Shown: positions 51,963-60,453, counted from the stretch's first letter. The stretch is 62,517 bases of DNA from an uncultured Fibrobacter sp. (GCA_934691725.1 CAKUTF010000013.1:1-62517); one strand, 5' to 3'. Numbers and translations: made by a program. The notes: generated by a model not told the origin, from the sequence alone.

Positions 51963-52713
51963 AATAGAGTTGGAGCGACCGCTTGCGCTCTTCCGTAAAC
52001 TCGTAATCCAGCGAATCGTAATAACCTTTCAGTTCCTCTGCCGCAAACGGAACCGCATAGCGTTCTGCCCAAAGAGAAATCGCCCGGGCGGAATCTCTCC
52101 GAAATTCGTCTATCGAATCCTGCACGAGCGCTAGGAACCGCTTCGTTTTCGGAAACATTTCGGGCGAAAGCGCCGACCGGTGAACACTCCAAGCCCCGAA
52201 AACAAAAGGAAGTCCTTGCCATTTTCTCCACAGAAGAGCCAGGTCATAGCGGAACGCCCATGTGTCTTTCGCCTTTTCCTGCAAGGCTTCATCGCCGATG
52301 AGAAGTTCGGCGTCGCAGTGCGCTCGATCGTCCGTGTATTGCGGGCGGATTTTCAGATACTGTGAACAGATGATGCGCAGAAGCGCTACAGACGTTCCGC
52401 TCTGTGCGGTTAAATAAATCCGTTTTCGGGAAAGCTCCTCAATGGGAAATCTGGAAAAAAGTTCCACCGAATGAACTTCCAGCCGGCAGGACGTGCAGAT
52501 GCCCGGAGCGAGCACCAAATCATCCGGAGCCTTGGCATAAGCAATCGAGGATGCCGGCGCCAGGTGAATTTCTCCGTTCCAGAGTTTTCGGTTCAGCGCG
52601 CTGGGCACTCCGTCCGCAAAGAAAATCCCACGGCAAAGCGAACGGTCGCGCAAAAAGAGATGAAAAAACGGTGCACAGACCAAAAAAGGGATTCTTCCGA
52701 CAACCAAGTCCAT
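51904..52713 (-). CDS. mqnA: Chorismate dehydratase of the futalosine menaquinone pathway
   Basis: 269 residues with a periplasmic-binding-protein-like fold. Family marks are GRIPFLVCAPFF at the N-terminus, GVPSALNRKLWNGEIHLAPASSIAYA, SRKRIYLTAQSGTSVALLRI, ELLIGDEAL and LPFVFGAW. MqnA converts chorismate to 3-enolpyruvylbenzoate, the first step of the alternative menaquinone route. The quinone would serve anaerobic fumarate respiration. The start is at 52713; only 24 nt separate it from the divergent plus-strand gene, and there is no ribosome binding site. Confidence 0.88.
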   Translation of the reverse strand: MDLVVGRIPFLVCAPFFHLFLRDRSLCRGIFFADGVPSALNRKLWNGEIHLAPASSIAYAKAPDDLVLAPGICTSCRLEVHSVELFSRFPIEELSRKRIYLTAQSGTSVALLRIICSQYLKIRPQYTDDRAHCDAELLIGDEALQEKAKDTWAFRYDLALLWRKWQGLPFVFGAWSVHRSALSPEMFPKTKRFLALVQDSIDEFRRDSARAISLWAERYAVPFAAEELKGYYDSLDYEFTEERKRSLQLYFNLCAAEGILDAAPPLRFL

Positions 52714-52737
52714 GAGAATAATTTAACTTTTTGTCGT

Positions 52738-53022
52738 ATGGCAAAATTCTACGTGAAAAGAACTCTATTCGGTGAAGATCAAAAAAGCTTGATTTTTCGT
52801 GGTTCCATCCTGGAAGGCGATATCGCCAAGGGAATGAAGATTAAAATTCCCGTGACGGACAAGGCGATCATCGACGTGAAAATCGATGACATTGTCGAAC
52901 TCGAATCTCACGAAAGCCATGAAAAGCGCACAGGACTTGTGGCTAGGTTTTTGGAAGAACCGGAAGCCCTTGAAATCGTCGCGGACTTAAACGTTCAAAA
53001 CGAAGAACTCGCGGTCGAATAG
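52738..53022 (+). CDS. Small protein of unknown function (94 residues)
   Basis: 94 residues, soluble and acidic at the C-terminus. The pattern (FYVKRTLFGEDQ, then SLIFRGSILEGDIAKGMKIKIPV, then strands AIIDVKIDDIVELESHE) suggests a small beta barrel such as an elongation-factor domain II-like fold, where GDIAKGMKIKI resembles the family's GxxxxGxxV turn. No catalytic residues. TAACTT lies 8 nt before the ATG and there is no Shine-Dalgarno, so transcription may be leaderless. Frames upstream of the ATG run through mqnA and are not credible. Confidence 0.6.
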   Translation: MAKFYVKRTLFGEDQKSLIFRGSILEGDIAKGMKIKIPVTDKAIIDVKIDDIVELESHESHEKRTGLVARFLEEPEALEIVADLNVQNEELAVE

Positions 53023-53094
53023 ACGCTTTGGATTCGGGGAACAGCACCCTGAGGATCGGCTTGATTGCGTACAAAAGAAATTAATCAATACAAA

Positions 53095-54723
53095 TTAAAT
53101 TTCGATCAGAAGCCCACAGCGGAGATACACAAAGTCTCCCGCTTTTTTTAGATTCTGGTATCCCAGAAGAGCTAGCAGGGAAGATTTCCGTCCGAGCTTC
53201 AAGTCCAGGCCTCCGCCCGCCCGCCAGACCATCTGCGCATCTTCGCCGAAGGAATATCCCAGGTCGAAAGTTCCCACGGGCATCACGAGGCTCCCGAACG
53301 GCAGATAGACATAGGCGCTACCGACAAGCGGGAACAGCGATATGTCGCCAAGCCTTTCATAGCCGAAGCCCACCCCCAAAAAGACCATCTGATCGACCGG
53401 ATACCACCAATGTCCCGAAATGTCCAGGTTGAAATCCGTCATTTCCTCGGTCGCATTGGCAGTCCCGACGCTTACGTCCGCCGTAAACGCTTCGGCGGGT
53501 TTAGATGAAAGGACAAGGATGTTCAGCGTCACGGCAAGCAACAGGGAGAGAGCCCTACCCGGTTTCGCCTCGGAATCATTTTCGTCTCCGCGGGCTTCCC
53601 GCTTCCAGCCTCCGCCATGTTCCTTCCGAAACGACAACAGACTGCCTTTGAACATTGCGAAGTTCATCAGCAAGAAATAATACGCGCTGCCCGAAATTTT
53701 AAACAGCGCAACGATCAGGAAAAGGACCATCAGTCCAAAAGAGACAAAATAGATCGGCTGCATCTTCCACAAAAGAATGACATTCAAAATAAACGCGGCA
53801 AGCATGATATGCGGAGTAAGCCACCTGAGCAACTTGTGCGAGACAAAAAGATAGGCGAGCAGCGGGCGGAACGGATTCAGAAGAGGAAGGTAGGAAAACA
53901 GATAGTTGTAATTCGCCCGACCGATACGGACCTTGCGGCGATACTCTCCCGAGCCCTCCTTCGATGTCTGCTCCGTGCCGATAGCACTGGGATCGAACGT
54001 GCAGAAAAAACCTTTTTGTAAAACTTTCACCGTGATAAAGAAATCATCCATGACGCTCTTCTTCACGGGTAGCTTTGTGTACAATGAATTGCGTATCGCA
54101 TACAAGGCTCCGTTTCCACCGATTAACCGATCGAGGATGCCTTCGAATTTTTTGATTTCGGATTCAAGGTCCCAGTAGCTTCGTTCGCCAGAACCCAAGG
54201 GACTTCCGCTCTTGTCGGTAAGTATCAAGTGCCCGCAGACACATCCGATTTTCGGGTCGGCAAACGGGGAAACCAACTTTCGGACCACGTTCGGGAAGAG
54301 CATTGTGTTGGCGTCGCAAAAGACGAGAATTTCCCCGGTCGCTTCCGATTGCAGGCGGTTCAGCATCGCGGCCTTTCCCGCATTTTTAACAGCCCGGACC
54401 AACCGGATACCCTTATCCGCATAGCGTTCGACGATTTCTGCGGTCCTGTCCGACGAGCCGTCGTCTCCGATTAAAATTTCGAGCCGTTCCCTTGGATAAT
54501 CGAGTTCCAGAAAATTCAGAATCTTATTTTCGATGACCGCTTCCTCGTTGTACGCGGAAACCAAGACGGAAACTTTCGGAAGCATTGCCTTGTCTAGACC
54601 CCGGCGATTTCTGCGGGTGAACAGCTCGCTCAAAAAAGGAAGCGTTACCGGAAACAGGATATAGCAGTGCACGAGCAAAAGCAGAAGGATCCAAAAAGCG
54701 ATTTCTAACGGCGTAAAATTCAT
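53095..54723 (-). CDS. GT2 glycosyltransferase fused to a barrel-like C-terminal domain
   Basis: 542 residues. N-terminal membrane segment (~8-30); family 2 glycosyltransferase domain (~45-290) with KVSVLVSAYNEEAVIE, IGDDGSSDRT, FCDANTM and GRANYN near the end; four membrane segments (~290-375) as in BcsA/NodC-type polysaccharide synthases. Then a hydrophobic stretch ending SSKPAEAF (~389-411), shaped like a signal peptide, is followed by ~130 residues of outer-membrane-barrel-like strands rich in Gly/Tyr/Phe (VFLGVGFGYERLGDI, GGGLDLKLGRKS). The frame is unbroken. ATG 54723 overlaps the thioredoxin gene stop by 4 nt. The C-terminal half may instead be periplasmic; assignment is by strand pattern. 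Confidence 0.8.
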   Translation of the reverse strand: MNFTPLEIAFWILLLLLVHCYILFPVTLPFLSELFTRRNRRGLDKAMLPKVSVLVSAYNEEAVIENKILNFLELDYPRERLEILIGDDGSSDRTAEIVERYADKGIRLVRAVKNAGKAAMLNRLQSEATGEILVFCDANTMLFPNVVRKLVSPFADPKIGCVCGHLILTDKSGSPLGSGERSYWDLESEIKKFEGILDRLIGGNGALYAIRNSLYTKLPVKKSVMDDFFITVKVLQKGFFCTFDPSAIGTEQTSKEGSGEYRRKVRIGRANYNYLFSYLPLLNPFRPLLAYLFVSHKLLRWLTPHIMLAAFILNVILLWKMQPIYFVSFGLMVLFLIVALFKISGSAYYFLLMNFAMFKGSLLSFRKEHGGGWKREARGDENDSEAKPGRALSLLLAVTLNILVLSSKPAEAFTADVSVGTANATEEMTDFNLDISGHWWYPVDQMVFLGVGFGYERLGDISLFPLVGSAYVYLPFGSLVMPVGTFDLGYSFGEDAQMVWRAGGGLDLKLGRKSSLLALLGYQNLKKAGDFVYLRCGLLIEI

Positions 54724-55190
54724 TGGCGAACCCACTCCTCTTCCTTGTTCAAAAATTGCATCAGAAGCATTCGCATTTCGTCGGCGGAAAGCCCCTGCGA
54801 ATAAGTCAAGATTGAAAGTCCCTTTGGCGCGACAAGCACATACGAAGGCACAGCCATCAAATTCCAGACATCAAAAAAGCAACGTTCGACAGGCAATCTT
54901 TTCGCATCGCATTCGATCGTGTCCCGGGAATCCTGGTTTAAGCGCACCGGGTGAAATCTGGAATTCAAAATGTTCGCCACCACCTTGTCGCGATATGTTG
55001 TTCGGTCCATTTCCCGGCAAGGCAGGCACCAGTCGGCGACGATATCGACGAAGAGCATTTTGCCATCGGACTTTGCCATCGAAAGGGCTGCGGAATAATC
55101 TTCCCACCGAACCGCGGTCGTGTCCGAAGCGGCAAGCGAAAGCGAAAAAAATCCGCCGAAAAGAAATGCTCGCAACAAGGAAAATTTCAT
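54720..55190 (-). CDS. Periplasmic thioredoxin-fold protein
   Basis: 156 residues: a signal peptide (~1-21) and a thioredoxin domain with the redox pair Cys55-Leu-Pro-Cys58 in ADWCLPCREM. The cis-Pro loop is AVPSYVLV. It resembles the C-terminal domain of DsbD and other DUF255-like thioredoxins that reduce periplasmic disulfides. An extra Cys pair (IEC...RC, residues ~94-104) is close behind. It overlaps the lipoprotein gene upstream and the glycosyltransferase downstream, each by 4 nt. Confidence 0.85.
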   Translation of the reverse strand: MKFSLLRAFLFGGFFSLSLAASDTTAVRWEDYSAALSMAKSDGKMLFVDIVADWCLPCREMDRTTYRDKVVANILNSRFHPVRLNQDSRDTIECDAKRLPVERCFFDVWNLMAVPSYVLVAPKGLSILTYSQGLSADEMRMLLMQFLNKEEEWVRQ

Positions 55191-55549
55191 CGTCTATCTT
55201 TTGCGCCTCCGCTAGTCTTTCCGGGAGGCGCAATCGCTTTCGCTTCGACCGCAACGGAATCGACATAGGCGACAACCGAATCCTGGAAAGCGCTCCATAC
55301 GTTTGAATTTGCCAGAATCCATTCTGCGACGGAATCGAATCTTTGGACCGAGTAACCGTACTTTTCCAGGATGAGGGTTCGTGCGACCCGTCCATCGGGA
55401 GTCGTTTCACCGTATTCGCGTTCCGCAATGCGAAGATCCCCATACAGGCGAACAAATTCTTTAGGAACAGAAACGCTCTCGGAGCAGGCACAGACCGAAA
55501 GCGCTAAAAATCCGAACAGGAATTTACTCCTTGAACAGCCCCTCGACAT
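55187..55549 (-). CDS. Small predicted lipoprotein, DUF4296-like
   Basis: 120 residues. Signal peptide with basic N-region and lipobox VCAC, then a helical core with LYGDLRIAEREYGE and LILEKYGYSVQRFDSVAEWILANSN, reminiscent of DUF4296 lipoproteins common in Bacteroidota relatives; the match is by eye. The ATG at 55549 lies inside ftsY (26-nt overlap). A CTG 8 nt after AAGGAG at the ftsY stop would give a shorter form with the same lipobox. Confidence 0.65.
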   Translation of the reverse strand: MSRGCSRSKFLFGFLALSVCACSESVSVPKEFVRLYGDLRIAEREYGETTPDGRVARTLILEKYGYSVQRFDSVAEWILANSNVWSAFQDSVVAYVDSVAVEAKAIAPPGKTSGGAKDRR

Positions 55550-56426
55550 ATTCCGCCTTGTTGAAGGGCACGAGCTGGTCGATGCGTTCCCCCATTCCCA
55601 CCCAGCGGATAGGAACCTTGAGGGAACTCGCGATCGATAGGACCGAGCCTCCATGCGCCGTACCGTCGAGCTTTGTCACGACAAGTCCTGTCAAGGGGAA
55701 ACTCTGGTTGAAAATTTTCGCTTGGGTTATCGCGTTCTGTCCGGTATTCCCGTCGATGACGAGCATCATGTCGTGCGGATAGGCTGTGTCCTGTTTCTTG
55801 AGAACGCGCACAATCTTCGCGAGTTCTTCCATCAGGTAATCCTTGTTCTGCAGGCGGCCCGCCGTATCGATGAATACGATGTCGCAGCCGCGAGCCTTTG
55901 CCGCTGCACAGGCGTCGAATGCGACCGCAGCCGGATCCGAGCCTTCCGCATGGCGTACAAATTCCGCTCCCGCGCGTTTCGCCCAGACTTCGAGCTGTTC
56001 GATGGCCGCCGCCCGGAACGTATCCGCCGCGGCGATCATCACCTTGTGACCTTCGTCCGCAAATTTTTTCGCGAGTTTTCCGATGGTTGTAGTCTTTCCG
56101 GCTCCGTTTACTCCGATGACCAGAACCACATGCGGCTTTCCCTTGAACTCGAACTTCGGCGGATCGACCAGGAACCTTTCCGCCTCGGATCGCAAAATGT
56201 CCAGGACTTCCGGTTCTGAAAGCGACTTTCCGAGCGCCTCTTCGCGGAGCGCATCTGTAAGCATGAACGCGGCGGAAGTTCCCACGTCCGCTTTGATCAG
56301 GCGTTCTTCCAAGTCTTCGAGCATCTCGTCGGTGACTTTCCCTTTGCCGGCAATGCCCTTGATTTCTCCGAGGATTGCATCGCGAGTCTTGGCAAGTCCG
56401 CTCTTTATCGCCGAAAAAAATCCCAT
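55524..56426 (-). CDS. ftsY: Signal recognition particle receptor FtsY
   Basis: A 300-residue SRP GTPase that docks ribosome-nascent chains carrying the SRP (Ffh) at the membrane translocon. It has an N domain (~1-95) and a G domain: G1 GVNGAGKTTT, TFRAAAIEQL, DTAGRLQN and TKLDGTAHGG. It lacks the long acidic A domain of E. coli FtsY, as in many other phyla. Start TGATG overlaps the clpP stop by 1 nt. Confidence 0.95.
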   Translation of the reverse strand: MGFFSAIKSGLAKTRDAILGEIKGIAGKGKVTDEMLEDLEERLIKADVGTSAAFMLTDALREEALGKSLSEPEVLDILRSEAERFLVDPPKFEFKGKPHVVLVIGVNGAGKTTTIGKLAKKFADEGHKVMIAAADTFRAAAIEQLEVWAKRAGAEFVRHAEGSDPAAVAFDACAAAKARGCDIVFIDTAGRLQNKDYLMEELAKIVRVLKKQDTAYPHDMMLVIDGNTGQNAITQAKIFNQSFPLTGLVVTKLDGTAHGGSVLSIASSLKVPIRWVGMGERIDQLVPFNKAEYVEGLFKE

Positions 56427-57016
56427 CAGATGACGCTCTTCACTTCATCGACAAGTCCGTAGGCTTTCGCCTCTTCCGCCGACATAAAGTTGTCCCGTTC
56501 CGTGTCCCGATCGACCTCTTCAATCGACTTCCCGGTTGTCTTGGCGATGATGCCCGTTGTAATCGAACGGATGCGGAGCATTTCTTCCGCCTGGATTTTT
56601 ATATCGCTTGCGGGACCTTCCATCTGCCCTTGAATCAGCGGCTGGTGAATCATTATCCGCGCAGACGGCCATGCATAACGCTTTCCCTTTGCGCCGGCGG
56701 TCAAAAGCACCGCTCCCATCGAAGCGGCCTGTCCGCAGCAAACCGTCACAACGTCGCTTTGGATGGCGTTCATGCAGTCGTAAATCGCAAGACCGCTCGA
56801 AATCACGCCACCCGGGCTGTTGATAAAGAAAATGATGTCTTCGTGGGAAAGCGAATCGAGATACAGCAGCTGCTTCACGATCTTTGCAGCGCTTTCGTCA
56901 TCTACCTGGTTCCACAGGAAAATTTTCCGGTTGTTCGAAAAGAATTCCTCGGCCTTTTTCATAAAGTCCGGCGACTGTTCCTTTTCTTTTTCATCGTCTT
57001 TCTTTTCGGCGTTCAT
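56426..57016 (-). CDS. clpP: ATP-dependent Clp protease proteolytic subunit
   Basis: 196 residues. Catalytic triad Ser99 (CGQAASMGA), His124 (RIMIHQPL) and Asp175 (TERDNFM). It forms the barrel of ClpXP/ClpAP that degrades unfolded or tagged proteins. The N-terminus before the core carries a charged Glu/Lys-rich stretch (~1-18), longer than usual. GGAG lies 7 nt before the ATG. First gene of a five-gene operon in which every junction overlaps. Confidence 0.95.
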   Translation of the reverse strand: MNAEKKDDEKEKEQSPDFMKKAEEFFSNNRKIFLWNQVDDESAAKIVKQLLYLDSLSHEDIIFFINSPGGVISSGLAIYDCMNAIQSDVVTVCCGQAASMGAVLLTAGAKGKRYAWPSARIMIHQPLIQGQMEGPASDIKIQAEEMLRIRSITTGIIAKTTGKSIEEVDRDTERDNFMSAEEAKAYGLVDEVKSVI

Positions 57017-57243
57017 TCAAAACTCCATAAAGTGAAATGTTTCCCGCCTAATTTAGAAAATCCTCCGGGAAAAATTTTCCAGGCACGCTTTTCAAACCAA
57101 ATCCCGCTTGATGTTTCGGAACGGAATCTTTGGCTTTTGACCGTAAATCGTCCGATGCGGTCGAATCGATCCGTTTATGCAACGAAGATTGCCGTTTTCC
57201 GGCAAACTCGAGCGAAAGCGGGAACAAAAACTATATTTCCCGC

Positions 57244-58593
57244 GTGGAACAGACAATCGTAGCCCAAGCAAGTCCAAACGGAACATCCGCCCTGGCAATC
57301 GTCCGGGTAAGCGGACCGGAAACGCGTACCATCTTACGGAAAATGTTCGCCGTGGAAATTCCAACGCCACGGACGGCAACGCTCGCGGAGGTTCGCCACC
57401 CGCAGACAAAAAAGCTCATCGATTCGCTCGTGTTCATTTTTTACGCCGGACCGAATTCCTATACCGGTGAGGATTCTCTCGAACTTTTTCCGCACGGAAA
57501 TCCGCTGATTGTCCGGAGCCTTATCGATGCGATGTGCCAAATTCCAAACGTCCGCATCGCCTTCCGCGGCGAATATACCAAGCGCGCCTTTTTGAACGGG
57601 AAAATGGATCTAGTGCAGGCGGAATCCGTCGCCGATGTCATTCATAGCCAGACTCTCGCCAGTATCGAAAACGCCCACAAGCTTCTAGCGGGAAAATTTT
57701 CAAGAGAAATTCATGGGCTTACGCATAAATTAAAAGAAATTTCCGCACGGATCGAGCTCGATGTCGATTTTGTCGAAGAAGAGGCGAACCCGGATGTGAG
57801 CGGCTGGAAAGAGCGCTTTGGCGAAATCCAAGGGCGGATTCAACATCTGATGGCGCATTTTAAAAATTCCGGTTCGGAGAACCGCAAGCCGCGCGTCGTC
57901 CTTTACGGTTCGCCGAACGCCGGAAAGTCCAGCCTGCTGAATGCGCTGCTCAAAGAAGAACGCGTTCTCGTGAGCGACATTCCGGGAACGACCCGAGACT
58001 TTATCGAGGTCTCACTTCTTCTTCCCTCCGGCGAAGTGACGCTTGTCGACACCGCGGGAATCGCCGAAATCCCGCAGAGCGAGCTGGACAAACGTTCCAT
58101 GGTGCAAAGCGAAACCGCGATTGAATCGGCGGACATTGCCGTTTGCCTTGTCGATCCTGCTACGCTCAAGTCCGAAGAAACAAAAAAACAAATCGCCGAA
58201 GCCGAAGAAAAAAATCATTGGATCGTTTTTTCCAAATCGGACATAAACCTTTCTGCAGAATCTTGGAAAAATCCTGATTGCGTACAAATGAATCTCTCGG
58301 CGAAAACCGGAACGGGACTCGAAGCGTTCAAGAAAAAACTGGACGAAACGCTTTTTCCGCATGGCGAAAGCGGCGACGAATACTGGATTACAAACGAACG
58401 AGAATATGCCGCTCTCCGCGAAGCCTCGGCTGGAATTGACCGCATCCAGAATCTGCTAAAAAATAATCCCGCAGTAGAACTTATCGCATTCGAAATGCGC
58501 TCCGTCCTAAATTCCCTGGCGTCCATCGTCGGTGAAATTTCTAGCGAAGACGTCTTGCAGACAATCTTCAACGGGTTCTGTATCGGGAAATGA
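57244..58593 (+). CDS. mnmE: tRNA uridine-5-carboxymethylaminomethyl modification GTPase
   Basis: 449 residues. With MnmG it modifies wobble uridine 34 of certain tRNAs. N-terminal formyl-THF-binding domain (ALAIVRVSGPET..., FRGEYTKRAFLNGKMDL), helical domain and inserted G domain: G1 GSPNAGKSS (~222), DIPGTTRD and DTAGI. The C-terminal CIGK with the catalytic Cys is exact. The frame is open upstream, but GTG at 57244 gives the usual N-terminus (EQTIVAQASPNG). TATATT lies 6 nt before it and no Shine-Dalgarno is seen, so transcription may be leaderless. Confidence 0.93.
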   Translation: MEQTIVAQASPNGTSALAIVRVSGPETRTILRKMFAVEIPTPRTATLAEVRHPQTKKLIDSLVFIFYAGPNSYTGEDSLELFPHGNPLIVRSLIDAMCQIPNVRIAFRGEYTKRAFLNGKMDLVQAESVADVIHSQTLASIENAHKLLAGKFSREIHGLTHKLKEISARIELDVDFVEEEANPDVSGWKERFGEIQGRIQHLMAHFKNSGSENRKPRVVLYGSPNAGKSSLLNALLKEERVLVSDIPGTTRDFIEVSLLLPSGEVTLVDTAGIAEIPQSELDKRSMVQSETAIESADIAVCLVDPATLKSEETKKQIAEAEEKNHWIVFSKSDINLSAESWKNPDCVQMNLSAKTGTGLEAFKKKLDETLFPHGESGDEYWITNEREYAALREASAGIDRIQNLLKNNPAVELIAFEMRSVLNSLASIVGEISSEDVLQTIFNGFCIGK

Positions 58594-58612
58594 AATTCGT
58601 AAGAGCTTCGGG

Positions 58613-59743
58613 ATGACTGATAAAAAACGGGAATGGGATTTTGGCGAGTATCTCCGAGTCGGGGAACCTGAAAAAAGAGAAAAGGCTTTGGCCTGGTCCG
58701 CAGCTATCGGATTGCAGCAGGTAGATGGTCTTACTCCATCGAAATATCTGTACGAGACGGCTCTCCGAAATATCGAAGGCGATATTTCAATCGACGATGC
58801 AAAAAAATTGATTGATTCTTATTACGAATCCAAAACGGATCGCGTAGGAGACGATGAGAATCAAGAAGAAGCGGATAAAGTCTCGTCAAGAATTGCCAAA
58901 ATTTTAAGTGAAAAATCTTTCCATTTTTCGCCGTCTTATTTAATGGCAATTCACGGAGAACTTTTTGACGGTATCTATAAATTTGCAGGGAAAATTCGCC
59001 ATTACGATATCACCAAAAAAGAGTGGGTTCTAAACAGCGATACGGTCATGTACGCATCGGCTTTTGAAATCAAGATGGCTCTCGATTACGATTTTGAACA
59101 GGAACGCAACTACAGCTACAACAATCTGGATACGAACCAAATCATCACGCATCTCGCTTATTTTGTCTCTCGCTTGTGGCAGATTCACGCATTCTCGGAG
59201 GGAAATACCCGGACAACGGCTGTTTTCACTATCAAGTATTTGCGCTCGCTAGGCTTTCATGCAACGAACGAGATTTTTGCGAATAATTCTTGGTATTTTA
59301 GGAACGCTCTTGTGCGGGCGAATTACCAAAATGTTCAAAAAAAGATTTATCCCCAAAGCGAATTCCTTGAAAGATTCTTTCGCAATATGTTGCTTGGCGA
59401 GACAAACGAATTGAAAAATCGCTTTTTGCATATAAATTACACTGAAAAGTCGGGGATTGGTGATGAAAAGTCGGGGATTGGTGATGAAAAGTCGGGGATT
59501 GAAAAAATTGTTAACGCTTCCCGCTTTAACTCTCCGACAAAAGCGAGAATTCTGAAACTGGTTTACGCTCTAAAATTTGATGAAATTTTCGGGGCCTCGA
59601 CCATCATGGGCATTTTGTCGTGTAAGGCGACTGCGGCGACCGCGATTATCCAGCGGATGAAAGATTTGACAATCATCGAGGCGGTTACAGGTCACGGCAA
59701 AGGCAAGTATCGGCTGGCCAGAAATCCTATATTTTTCCCATGA
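58613..59743 (+). CDS. Fic family protein (putative AMPylase) with winged-helix C-terminus
   Basis: 376 residues. The Fic motif HAFSEGNTRT (192-201) matches HxFx(D/E)GNxRT; His192 would transfer AMP from ATP to a target hydroxyl. An N-terminal VbhA/class-II-like helix has LRNIEGD (Glu55-Gly56), similar to the inhibitory (S/T)xxxE(G/N) but with Leu where Ser/Thr is expected. A 21-nt in-frame repeat makes a spacer (residues ~278-296), then a winged-helix domain (~300-376) likely binds DNA. The gene begins 19 nt after mnmE and overlaps the NYN gene by 4 nt. It is A/T-richer than mnmE. Confidence 0.9.
   Translation: MTDKKREWDFGEYLRVGEPEKREKALAWSAAIGLQQVDGLTPSKYLYETALRNIEGDISIDDAKKLIDSYYESKTDRVGDDENQEEADKVSSRIAKILSEKSFHFSPSYLMAIHGELFDGIYKFAGKIRHYDITKKEWVLNSDTVMYASAFEIKMALDYDFEQERNYSYNNLDTNQIITHLAYFVSRLWQIHAFSEGNTRTTAVFTIKYLRSLGFHATNEIFANNSWYFRNALVRANYQNVQKKIYPQSEFLERFFRNMLLGETNELKNRFLHINYTEKSGIGDEKSGIGDEKSGIEKIVNASRFNSPTKARILKLVYALKFDEIFGASTIMGILSCKATAATAIIQRMKDLTIIEAVTGHGKGKYRLARNPIFFP
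59444..59500 (+). repeat. In-frame 21-nt tandem repeat within the fic gene
   Basis: GAAAAGTCGGGGATTGGTGAT repeated twice exactly plus 15 bases of a third copy, encoding EKSGIGD-EKSGIGD-EKSGI. It lies between the Fic domain and the winged helix, so its copy number would set linker length without breaking the frame. Confidence 0.93.
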
Positions 59744-60453
59744 GCGCGGAAAACAAGATTGCCCTGATTATCGATTGCGACAACGCCAAGGCCGACGCCA
59801 TCTACGGCATCATGGAAGAACTTTCCAAATACGGCGAAACCAACATAAGGCGCGCCTACGGCAACTGGAAAGGTTCAAACCCTTGGGAAAAGGTTTTGCA
59901 CCCTTTCGCCATCCAGCCTGTCCAGCAGTTTCCCTATACCCGAGGGAAAAATGCGACGGATTTGGCGATGACAATCGACGCGATGGAAATCCTCTTTACG
60001 GAAAATGTCGATCTGTTTGCAATCGTCAGCAGCGACAGCGATTTTACGCCATTGGCGATGAAGCTTCGGGCAAAATCCAAGCAGGTCATCGGATTCGGCG
60101 AAGAGAAAACTCCACAACCTTTTATCGATTCCTGCAACACGTTTACCTACATCGACAAGTTCAAGGAACCAACCGAAAGCGACGATTCCACAAGTACCAT
60201 CGAAAAAATCGACAAGAACAAGCTCCGCGGAAACACAAAAATCATGAAGGCCATTCGCGAAGCGATCAACGAAAAATCCGACGACGATGGCTGGGCGGAA
60301 GCTTCCGCCATTTCGCAGCAGATAAACCAGCTTGTCCGTTTGAGTCCGCGAAGCTTTGGCTATACAAAATGGGCGCAACTGATTCGCGCAACGGAATATT
60401 TCGGGGAACGCAAAAATTCCAAAGGGCAAGTGTTCTTCAAAAACAAAAAGTGA
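59740..60453 (+). CDS. NYN (PIN-like) domain protein with C-terminal LOTUS/OST-HTH domain
   Basis: 237 residues. The NYN nuclease fold has acidic metal ligands Asp12 and Asp14/Asn15 (IIDCDNA), Asp74 (NATDLAM), and Asp99/Asp101 (VSSDSDFTP). Such LabA/Limkain-type proteins are thought to cut RNA. Residues ~165-237 (KIMKAIREAINE... WAEASAISQQINQ...YTKWAQLIRA) match the LOTUS/OST-HTH RNA-binding domain. Its ATG overlaps the fic stop (ATGA), so the two proteins are probably made in fixed ratio. Enzyme activity is inferred from the family. Confidence 0.85.
   Translation: MSAENKIALIIDCDNAKADAIYGIMEELSKYGETNIRRAYGNWKGSNPWEKVLHPFAIQPVQQFPYTRGKNATDLAMTIDAMEILFTENVDLFAIVSSDSDFTPLAMKLRAKSKQVIGFGEEKTPQPFIDSCNTFTYIDKFKEPTESDDSTSTIEKIDKNKLRGNTKIMKAIREAINEKSDDDGWAEASAISQQINQLVRLSPRSFGYTKWAQLIRATEYFGERKNSKGQVFFKNKK

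Noticed and set aside
57130..57243. Longer MnmE N-terminus from ATG 57130
   Set aside because: The 38 extra residues are unlike any MnmE, whose conserved N-terminus begins at the GTG 57244 position.
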